Source of the DNA: Oscillospiraceae bacterium | GTDB lineage: Bacteria; Bacillota; Clostridia; Oscillospirales; Ruminococcaceae | Length of the DNA stretch: 5,007 nucleotides | Assembly (NCBI GenBank): GCA_900765125.1 | Contig: CAAFQL010000183.1 | Location: 1 to 5,007, forward strand | Reading direction: 5' to 3' | Part shown: positions 1 through 5,007 of the stretch, piece by piece | Layout: each line of letters begins with the position of its first letter | Position numbering within the stretch: the first letter of the stretch is position 1 | Program-made: the position numbers and the translations under genes | The notes under the pieces: model-generated | Told to the model about the DNA's origin: nothing | Databases searched by the model: none | The model's input: only the letters and a program-made list of their open reading frames with translations

Positions 1-3000
1 GCTCCGACAGTAAAAGGAGTAGACGTTTTAAAGCTTGCCGAAACAGGAGCTCCGAAAGGCATAAGGGTGCCCTTAAAATCAGCCGAAAGATCATATTCGC
101 CCTTTCTGTCACCCCTTACAGACCAACCTACCGTTTTCTGCTGCTGTCCTGCAATAGAATCCATACTTTGCGTAAGCGACTGTTTATTCGTTGCTAGAGA
201 GAGTCCATAAGGCAGATTAAGCGTAGCCGATGAATCTTCTATCACAAACTGTTTGTCAGCATTATTCAGTACTCCGAGATTTACAGCATACATATCTTTC
301 ATAAAAGAAATACTCTGTCTTACGTAAACATATGCAAGAATAGGCCGTTCTTCTTCAGGAATGTCCTCACTTACAACAGGTGAAAATGATATGTTTCCTC
401 CAGAGCCTGTGCCATAAGTGCCTCCGCCACACCATGTGCCGCCGTTTTCTCCTGTTCCATTGCCAGAGATATGGCCCCCATTACCTGTATAGATGTATTC
501 AATAATTGTCGGTATAGGCTCCTGAGCAAATGTAAGCTTCACCGTAAATTTAACGGTATGATAATTCGACGGATCATAAAAATCAATTCCCGCCTCTGCC
601 ATTTCTTCAAGAGACATCCTGTGTACTTCTAAATCTCCTGTGACAAGCTCACCACTCTGAAGAGCAAGTCTGACCGTTCCGTTATCGCCCTCGTTGTTGA
701 TCGCAATTTCCTTTTCCTCGGGCAGATATCCGTCCTTATATGCAGCAATCTTATTATCTCCGATCTTAGCGCACAGTTTTAATGTTCCGTCATAGCCTGT
801 ACGCATTGTATGGATACCCTCGCTGTCGCCTGAGTAAACATAAATATACGAGTAGCTCAACGGATTATTTCCACTATCGGTTACTTCGACGTTAACAAAA
901 CCATATTCAGAGGGCTCATATACAATAACCTTTATCTGTGATGTTGACGAATTCTTTGTAGCATCCTCAACCGTAAGCGTTACAGTGTACTCCCCTGCTT
1001 CATCATAAATATATGAATTTCTTACTCCGAATATGGTATTTCCATCGCCCATATCCCAAACAAATCTTTTTATTCTCACGTTATCTGTACAGGCACTACC
1101 GTCAAAAGCAATTTCTTCTCCTGCAATTCCGTAAATTTCTTTAGGCATATCGATTTGAGGAGTAATTGTATCAACATCATATGCGTAACCACTTATCTCG
1201 TTGCTTGCACTGACATTTCCTGTCTTGTCATATGCTTCTACCTTATATGTATGGTTCTTATATGGTTCAACATTTTCGTCAATATATGAAAGATCAGTCG
1301 TTTCCGTAATTAGCTTATACTCCTCATTTTTTGATGACTTTCGGTATAGTCTATAATGATCAAGATCATCAGCTTTTGAAGCACTCCATTCAAGCCTGAT
1401 TCGGAAATTGTCCTGCAAAAGTTCTAGAACTGGAGCATCGGGAGCAGTAGCATCAAGAAGAAATTCAGAGGTATAGGTTTCACTGATATTTCCCATCAGA
1501 TCAGCACAATATGCTCTGAACTCGTACTTTCCGTCAGCTAATCCATCTGTATCCCAATTAAATTCTGTCATCTCGTAATTAGAGCTGAGGGCGTATGTAC
1601 CTATTTCATACCAAACGCTATCTGAAGAATCTTTCGCCTTATATTCAATTGTCACTGACGCAAGGGCATAGTTATCCCATGTTACAGCTTTAAGCTTTGG
1701 GTTAGCAGAAACAGAAGAACCTGATTTTATACTGAATCCTAAAAACTTAGGCTTAATATTATCGTCTGTAATTTGTGCTATTGTTTCATTTGAATACTCG
1801 CTCTTGTTCCCCGCTATATCAACAGCTACAATCTTATATGAGTATACTATTCCGAGCTTTGCAGAGGTATCATAATAATCTTTAGTGGAGCATTCTGCAA
1901 TCTTTGAATATGAGCCTAGGTTTTCCTCACTTCTGTATATCACAAACTTCTCCGTATCTTCACTTGTTACAGTCCAGATAAGGTGAATATTGCCCTCTCC
2001 TGTCTGAGCAGTAAGATTAGAAACAGTTACGGGAGCAGTTCTGTCGACAATATACTCATTTACAACAGCGTTACTTTCATTGCCTGAGGAGTCTACAGCT
2101 ATAGCCTGAATGTATATTTTGCCCTCATTCATAGACGATACGTCAAAGGAATGCTTAAATGTATTTTCAGCTTTCTCAGAGTCCGCAGTAATCTCTGCAA
2201 TATCATACCAAACTTTATCATCACCGCTGTCATAGGAATACCTAAGCTTTACAGATGATACAGCCGCATTATCCGCAGCGAAAATGCTTATATCGATCTT
2301 TGAATTAAATGCCTTTGATTCTGGATAAAAAGCGGTAATGGCAGGACTGATCGTATCCGATTTTGTTGACAGAGTGATCTCATCGGATTCTTCTCCTCTG
2401 TTGCCTATATCGTCATATCCCACTACCCTGAAAGTGTACTCTTTATCGGGCATAAGCTTCTGAACGTGAAGTCCCGTTGCGTCCTTTGTTGTTCCGACCT
2501 CAGTGAAAGTGCCATCCTCATTTTTCTGCTCAACAGCAAAATATCCGAAATCGGTATCCGTTATATCATTCCACCTGAGAGTAATATGAGTTGATGCCGT
2601 AGTGCAGTTATCCTTGTCAAGTATTATTTTTGAAATACCTGTATTATCTATAGTAAAGATCTTTTCAAATGACTTAGATTCATTTCCATTAGAATCCACC
2701 GCAATGGCTCTAAGCTTATATGACCCATCGATAAGATCTATTGTATTCCATTCAAACACAGCAGAGCCATCTTTGCATGAACTTTTTCCTATCAAAGACC
2801 ACTCTTCGTCCAACAAAGTCATATATTCAAGACTTACTGTGTCAACAGAAAGATTGTCATCTGCGGCTACAGTGATTTTTGCAGTTTTGTTAAGTCTGTT
2901 CTTTTCGGCAATTATACTCTTTACCTCGGGCAATACCTTATCCTCTGTCGCTGTGGCAGAAGCAACATTACTTGTATTTCCCTCAATATCAAAAGAATTT

Positions 3001-5007
3001 ACACCACTTATCTTATATGAATAGCTATTTCCTGCAACTACGTTTTTATCTGTATATCTGACAGTTGCACTATTTCCAATCTCAACGATTGGTTCAAACT
3101 CTTCGTCTTCGGAATCCTGTCTGTATATAATGTATTTTTGGCAATCAGCACTTACAGACTTATTCCAAGTGAGCATAATTACACCATTATCAGTTTCTGC
3201 TTTAAGATTCTGGGGAGGTTTAGGTCCCGAAGAAGTTACAGTATACATGACCTCTACGCAATCTGAATTATCGTCATCATCAAAAAGCGTTACACGAATA
3301 TCATAGTTTCCATCCAGACCTTCTGTATTCCACGAGCATTTTGCGCAAAGCTTGTTTGCCGAATAATTCTGAGCTCCGATGAGCTCTTTTGAGATAGGCA
3401 TATATTCATCTTTTCCGCTTTTACTGAACTCAAATCTGACCTTATTGCCTCCATCTGAACTGATCTTATCGAAAAAAGCGACAATAGTCTGACTTTTTCC
3501 GCCGAGACTGCTTAAATCACCAGGAGTTATAGATGTAATTTTAGGCATCACAACATAACCTGTGATATTTTCGCTGAAATCAGAAAGATTTCCTGCCTTA
3601 TCATAGGCTTTTATCATATATGAATATTCTTCATTTTCATTCAAACTACTATGCTTAAATTCGCATTCCTCAGTTCTTGCAATTTCCTCATTATTGCAGT
3701 ATATGATATAGCCCTCAGTGCCAACATTATCCTTTGAGGCGCTCCACGACAACGTAAGTGATGAACCAGTAACTGATTTGATTTTTACGTTATGGGGAGT
3801 TTCCGGACTGTCTGTATCCGCCAAAGTTTTAAGATTTATCTTATCAGAGGCCGCAGAATAATTTCGAGACTCATCAAAAGCGTATACCTGATATGTATAT
3901 GCGGTGTTCGGTTCAAGCAATCCGTCAATGAATTCTGTTCTTCCTGTAGTTACAAGCTTTTCACCGTTTCGGTAAACCTCATAACCTGTTACCCTCACAT
4001 TATCAGAGGACTGCTCCCATACTATGTGGATAGAGGTTGCAGATATTTCCGAAACAGTCAGACCTGTAACCTTTGTGGGCGGCTCAATATCATCATAATC
4101 TTCTATGAGCTCGTTGCAGAGATCTTTAAGAAAAACTGTAGTATTGTTTTGATTTTTTGCTACATAAAAAGAGCCTGGCTTTGTAATGATCAACTTATTA
4201 AACTTAGAACCGTTACTGTACATCGTCACAGTCTGAACGTATATTCTGCCATTTGAAGCACTTTTTCCACTTAAAATTGTAGTGTGTGTTTCTGAGCAGA
4301 CAAAAACAGTATTTTTATTCTGTATGAAATCGCCTTTAATTTCAAGCGTCCCTGCTGTAAGATCACCACTCGTGCTATAATATGTATTGAAAATAAAATT
4401 CTTTCCTACAAGGACGTAATCCTTTGCATTTGTCATTATTAAGCATCCGTAATCTCCTAAAGTCAGGTTATTCTTGCATTCAATTGCTCCACCCTCAACA
4501 AAAAGCTTGGAATTTATTGAAAGGCTCTTAACATTCAGCTTGTATCCTTTTAAGTGCAGATTGGAGCAGGTTAGGTTTCCTATGGTTAAATCCTGTGTCA
4601 AATATATGTCGCTGTTATTATTGCCATTATTGATACATATATTTCCACCGAATGAACCGTTTTCAAGCTGAGAGAGCTTAGTAATATACAAATATCCGCT
4701 TTCACAGACAGAATTATTTACATCATTCACGTTCCCATAGGCAAAAACCGAAGAATTCAAAGACACACCATTAGTGTTATTCACCTTAAGATTAAAAAAT
4801 CTAGAATCACTAGGCGAAACGAATAAAATATTTTGTTTTATTTTGCCGTTAAATTCAACAGTGTGACTTCCGCTTGCAGAAAAGTTATCATAATCCTTAT
4901 ACCTCTGCTGCGTAAAGTCTCCACCAATAGTCAATGTTCCCGCACTCAGTTTTCCATCATGCGATTTAGTTGAGCCCATAACAAAGTCACCCGATACCTC
5001 TACAACA
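1..5007 (-). CDS. Giant modular surface/secreted protein with FN3, Ig-like and PKD domains (interior fragment, both ends missing)
   Basis: One minus-strand frame (first full codon 5006-5004, last 5-3) is open for 1668 codons without a stop. Its translation is a coherent chain of recognisable domains, so the reading frame is secure. No start codon with a ribosome binding site, signal peptide, membrane segment, LPXTG sorting signal or stop codon is visible, so the termini lie outside the window. Order: diverged beta-repeats (residues 1-276), acidic linker, FN3-1 (306-396), four FN3 + Ig-like pairs (399-1185), FN3-6 (1186-1276), PKD (1277-1363), carboxypeptidase-regulatory-like domain (1369-1449), glycine-rich hinge (1508-1537) and a C-terminal beta-rich block (1555-1668). 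No catalytic domain is seen. Such architectures are typical of exported adhesins or scaffold-like wall proteins of anaerobic Bacillota; an extracellular structural or binding role is inferred. The exact family and gene name are not recognised. Base composition and codon use look uniform throughout, with no frameshift. Confidence 0.95.
3..344 (-). other. C-terminal beta-rich block, truncated by the window edge (residues 1555-1668)
   Basis: It starts PILAYVYVRQSISFMKDMYA, continues VNLGVLNNADKQFVIEDSSA, TLNLPYGLSL, a QSLTQSMDSIAGQQQKTVGW stretch, then SVRGDRKGEYDLSADFKGTL and SFKTSTPFTVG. The alternation of an N-x-N-x-A-type strand, a L-x-L-P-x-G-L strand, a G-x-x-x-x-x-x-W strand and a RGD-x-x-GEYDLSA hairpin describes an Ig-like or NEW3-like beta-sandwich. 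From memory, this arrangement is shared with the block that precedes RHS/YD repeats in large clostridial proteins. The gene continues beyond position 1. Confidence 0.5.
396..485 (-). other. Glycine-rich hinge (residues 1508-1537)
   Basis: Fifteen of these thirty residues are glycine, mixed with Asn, Ser and Thr, and with one Trp-Cys pair (TWCGGG). The composition is that of a flexible, low-complexity linker separating the stalk modules from the C-terminal block. The lone cysteine in a flexible segment is notable, since it could form an intermolecular disulfide or act as an attachment point; this is speculation. Confidence 0.8.
486..659 (-). other. Conserved-looking segment with an EEMAEAGID motif (residues 1450-1507)
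   Basis: This segment follows the regulatory-like domain and reads GELVTGDLEVHRM, SLEEMAEAGIDFYDPSNY, then alternating strands HTVKFTVKLTF and PTIIEYIYT. From memory, a related S-x-E-E-M/I-x-x-AGID-x-x-DP-x-N-x-H motif occurs at the same place in other large clostridial repeat proteins, before a glycine-rich hinge. It is not assigned to a named family. It contains the only clearly helical stretch (SLEEMAEAG) seen in the C-terminal half. Confidence 0.5.
660..902 (-). other. Carboxypeptidase-regulatory-like / PEGA-like beta-sandwich (residues 1369-1449)
   Basis: The pattern GFVNVEVTDSGNNPLSYSYIYV, then GYDGTLKLCAKIGDNKIAAY, KDGYLPEEKEIAI and a final TVRLAL strand matches the prealbumin-like fold of carboxypeptidase regulatory domains, in which a V-x-D-x-x-x-x-P-L element is followed by a T-x-x-x-G-x-x-x-L strand and a K-x-G-Y hairpin. 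It has about 81 residues. The KDGY hairpin also recalls PEGA domains, so the exact family is open. Such domains usually serve as structural modules in extracellular proteins. Confidence 0.72.
918..1178 (-). other. PKD domain (residues 1277-1363)
   Basis: The diagnostic PKD motif is present as FVWDMGDGNT (W1317, D1318, G1320, D1321, G1322), followed by a SYIYDEAGEYTVTLTVEDA strand pair, as in PKD domains of bacterial surface proteins and peptidases. The entry reads DTITPQIDMPKEIYGIAGE and the strand B region AFDGSACTDN. About 87 residues is the usual length. PKD domains generally act as spacers or in protein-protein or carbohydrate contact outside the cell. No linked enzyme is seen in the window. 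Confidence 0.93.
1179..1451 (-). other. Fibronectin type III module 6 (residues 1186-1276)
   Basis: It begins ATAPDAPVLELL, has the core tryptophan W1207 (IRLEWSASKADD), then HYRLYRKSSKNEEYKLI, NHTYKVEAYD and the F-G turn DKTGNVS. The length of about 91 residues is normal, and it has no cysteine. It is followed by a PKD domain instead of an Ig-like domain, so it ends the regular FN3 + Ig-like alternation. Confidence 0.93.
1452..1766 (-). other. Ig-like domain 4 (residues 1081-1185)
   Basis: It starts DDNIKPKFLGFSI and contains ASVTIEYKAKDSSDSVWYEI, FNWDTDGLADGKYEFRAYCA and the turn DLMGNIS, ending in LLDATAP. The WDTDGLADGKYEFRA block is the clearest Ig-like signature in the window. One cysteine (YCADLM) lies in the penultimate strand. 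The length is about 105 residues. It closes the fourth FN3 + Ig-like pair. Confidence 0.82.
1767..2042 (-). other. Fibronectin type III module 5 (residues 989-1080)
   Basis: It begins with the classical linker RTAPVTVSNLTA, has the core tryptophan W1011 (IHLIWTVTS), then KFVIYRSEENLGSYSKI, GIVYSYKIVAVD and the F-G turn DIAGNKS. The length of 92 residues is normal. The D-R-TAP linker is the most common type between bacterial FN3 and Ig-like modules. It lies 199 residues after module 4. Confidence 0.93.
2043..2357 (-). other. Ig-like domain 3 (residues 884-988)
   Basis: This domain runs from DTISPAITAFYP to the VDRTAP junction. It carries KIDISIFAADN, VSSVKLRYSYDSG, VWYDIAEI, a FDVSSMNEGKIYIQAIAV block and the turn DSSGNES. 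It aligns block for block with Ig-like domains 2 and 4, including the VWY(D/E)I element shared with domain 4. The length is about 105 residues. Unlike its sisters it has no cysteine. Confidence 0.8.
2358..2639 (-). other. Fibronectin type III module 4 (residues 790-883)
   Basis: The core tryptophan is W812 (HITLRWND), followed by FGYFAVEQKNEDG, DKEYTFRVVGYD and the F-G turn DDIGNRG, then the exit STKSDTISP. Strand A (GISKIILDKDNC) lacks the usual proline pair, so it is slightly atypical. The length of 94 residues is normal. It sits 198 residues after module 3 by tryptophan-to-tryptophan spacing. Confidence 0.88.
2640..2945 (-). other. Ig-like domain 2 (residues 688-789)
   Basis: This about 102-residue domain follows FN3-3. 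Recognisable elements are the VSLEYM strand, the EEWSLIGKSS element, FEWNTIDLIDGSYKLRAIAV and DSNGNES, ending in a TIDNTG linker. The F-x-WNT-x-x-x-x-DG-x-Y-x-x-RA pattern is common in bacterial Ig-like repeats found beside FN3 modules in Bacillota surface proteins (family knowledge from memory). It probably serves as a rigid spacer; no ligand-binding residues are recognised. Confidence 0.78.
2946..3227 (-). other. Fibronectin type III module 3 (residues 594-687)
   Basis: It starts GPKPPQNLKAET, carries the core tryptophan W614 in IMLTWNKS, then KYIIYRQDSEDEEF, NSYSYKISGVN and the F-G turn DIEGNTS. The length of 94 residues is normal. The strand C-C' loop (DSEDEEFEP) is strongly acidic. W614 lies 193 residues after the equivalent W421 of module 2. 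Confidence 0.92.
3228..3548 (-). other. Ig-like domain 1, divergent (residues 487-593)
   Basis: This about 107-residue domain is equivalent in position to Ig-like domains 2-4. It shares the strand pattern KVRFEFSKSG (a YxxSG-type edge), the CSWNTEGLDGNYDIRV block (compare FEWNT...DGSYKLRA in domain 2) and a closing YTVTSSGP linker. It is the most divergent copy: the DxxGNxS turn is replaced by a run of four Asp (DDDDNSD), and the usual D-x-TAP exit linker is missing. Three cysteines occur in its C-terminal third (LCAKCSWN and DCVEV). A bacterial Ig-like fold is inferred from the periodic match with its sister domains. Confidence 0.7.
3549..3812 (-). other. Fibronectin type III module 2 (residues 399-486), first of the FN3 + Ig-like pairs
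   Basis: It opens with the typical inter-module linker DSPETPHNVKI, has the core tryptophan W421 in SLTLSWSASKDN, then GYIIYCNNEE, NEEYSYMIKAYD and the F-G turn DKAGNLS. The length of 88 residues is normal. Two cysteines are present, one in the strand C region (YCNNEE) and one after it (EECEF). It is followed immediately by the first Ig-like domain, giving the roughly 196-residue pair that recurs downstream. Confidence 0.92.
3819..4091 (-). other. Fibronectin type III module 1 (residues 306-396)
   Basis: The module begins IEPPTKVTGLTV and has the FN3 core tryptophan of strand B (W330), the strand C pattern GYEVYRNG (341-348), the NTAYTYQVYAFD strand F pattern and a closing ATSIH/LKTL-type edge. 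A length of about 91 residues is normal for FN3. Its F-G turn reads DESRNYS, a variant of the DxxGNxS motif shared by the other modules. It is followed directly by module 2 without an intervening Ig-like domain, unlike the FN3 modules after it. Confidence 0.9.
4089..4178 (-). other. Acidic linker between the beta-repeats and the FN3 array (residues 277-306)
   Basis: This 30-residue connector ends in a cluster of acidic residues (ELIEDYDD, residues 299-306) directly before the Pro-Pro of the first FN3 module. It contains the seventh cysteine of the N-terminal region (residue 297). It probably acts as a boundary between the repeat region and the FN3 stalk. An acid-rich joint could bind calcium, but no canonical EF-hand or RTX loop is present. 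Confidence 0.5.
4179..4418 (-). repeat. Protein repeat copy 2 of the N-terminal beta-rich region (residues 197-276)
   Basis: This is the second and complete copy of the repeat, opening with YVLVGKNF (197-204) and running through GDLTAGTLEIKGDFIQ (214-229) to KFNKLIITK (268-276). It matches copy 1 in order and spacing of its landmarks, with small insertions and deletions between blocks (offsets of 193 to 199 residues). Resemblance is at protein level only; no long identical DNA stretch was noticed, so the duplication is old. It is followed by a Tyr/Asn-containing tail and an acidic linker, after which the FN3 array starts. Confidence 0.7.
4419..4775 (-). other. Beta-strand-rich segment between the two N-terminal repeats (residues 78-196)
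   Basis: This stretch joins the two repeat copies and is most simply the rest of one roughly 196-residue unit. It is rich in Asn, Gly and Leu, with short alternating patterns such as LTIGNLTCSNLHLKGYKLNV (residues 140-159) and LSINSKLFVEGGAI (162-175), which look like stacked short strands with Asn/Gly turns. Five cysteines (101, 124, 147, 177, 188) fall in it, more than expected for a Gram-positive exported protein. No catalytic motif is seen. The fold assignment (a right-handed beta-helix or similar solenoid) is inferred from the pattern alone. Confidence 0.55.
4776..5006 (-). repeat. Protein repeat copy 1 of the N-terminal beta-rich region (residues 1-77, truncated at the window edge)
   Basis: This segment aligns with copy 2 (4179-4418) at a spacing of about 196 residues. 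Shared landmarks are the pair DF/NF (residues 7-8 and 203-204), the block GKLSAGTLTIGGDF (18-31) against GDLTAGTLEIKGDF (214-227), SGSHTVEFNGK (45-55) against SETHTTILSGK (238-248), and SRFFNL (68-73) against SKFNKL (267-272). Alternating hydrophobic residues, glycine turns and many Asn/Ser residues suggest short beta strands, possibly a beta-solenoid. From memory, the GTLxIxGDF...SGxHxxxxxGxxxQ pattern recurs in large surface proteins of Clostridia and Ruminococcus; its function is not known to me. The repeat probably continues upstream of the window. Confidence 0.7.

Noticed and set aside
108..116. Arg-Gly-Asp tripeptide (residues 1631-1633) as a possible integrin-binding motif
   Set aside because: It falls inside the predicted hairpin RGDRKGEYDLSA of the C-terminal block and appears to be part of that fold's own motif. 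A tripeptide alone is too weak to claim adhesion to host cells.
2602..3024. Plus-strand open frame of 140 codons
   Set aside because: It lies wholly opposite the FN3-3, Ig-like 2 and FN3-4 coding sequence. Its translation shows no domain, and no ribosome binding site precedes the start. It is a shadow of the minus-strand gene.
3290..3484. Minus-strand open frame of 64 codons
   Set aside because: It overlaps the large gene in a different frame within Ig-like domain 1. The main frame encodes a coherent domain there, and this alternative does not.
4089..4178. Acidic linker as an EF-hand or dockerin-like calcium loop
   Set aside because: The residues EDYDD lack the spacing of a DxDxDG calcium loop and the paired repeats of a dockerin.
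3792..4256. Plus-strand open frame of 154 codons with many Cys, Ile and Tyr residues
   Set aside because: It is antisense to FN3-1, the linker and part of the repeat region. The hydrophobic, Cys-rich composition is what the complement of Ser/Asn/Lys-rich coding sequence gives; no membrane protein family is recognisable.
4474..4671. Plus-strand open frame of 65 codons
   Set aside because: It is antisense to the beta-rich segment of the large gene, with no ribosome binding site or recognisable motif.
1..5007. Promoters, terminators, RNA genes, CRISPR repeats or insertion sequences
   Set aside because: The entire window is coding. No direct-repeat/spacer pattern, terminal inverted repeats, rRNA or tRNA-like stretch, or hairpin followed by a T-run was noticed that would be better explained by such elements than by the gene.

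Overview
The whole window is the interior of one very long protein-coding gene on the minus strand. Reading from position 5006 down to position 3, one frame stays open for 1668 consecutive codons. Neither a start nor a stop lies inside the window, so both ends of the gene are missing. No second gene, RNA gene, promoter, terminator, mobile element or CRISPR array could be supported. Residue numbers used here count from position 5006 (residue 1) to position 3 (residue 1668).

The encoded protein is a mosaic of beta-sandwich and other beta-rich modules of the kind found in giant exported or cell-surface proteins. In N- to C-terminal order it has: (i) a beta-strand-rich region with two copies of a diverged repeat about 196 residues apart (5006-4179), then a short acidic linker; (ii) a first fibronectin type III (FN3) module (4091-3819); (iii) four tandem FN3 + Ig-like pairs, each about 196 residues long (3812-1452); (iv) a sixth FN3 module (1451-1179); (v) a PKD domain (1178-918); (vi) a carboxypeptidase-regulatory-like beta-sandwich (902-660); (vii) a short conserved-looking segment and a hinge that is half glycine (659-396); (viii) a C-terminal block (344-3) that still looks like a folded domain when the window ends.

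The DNA is AT-rich by eye, with free use of ATA, AGA and AAA. The FN3/Ig-like/PKD mosaic, together with the N-terminal repeat type, resembles large surface proteins of anaerobic Bacillota (Ruminococcus, Lachnospiraceae and other Clostridia). That assignment is an inference from style, not from any marker gene.

The modules probably act together as an extended, semi-rigid stalk. The N-terminal beta-repeats would form an elongated tip or base, the FN3/Ig-like/PKD string would be the spacer, and the glycine-rich hinge would separate it from the C-terminal part. From memory, the last block resembles the segment that precedes RHS/YD repeats in large clostridial proteins, so the unseen 3' part of the gene (to the left of position 1) is the most informative place to look.
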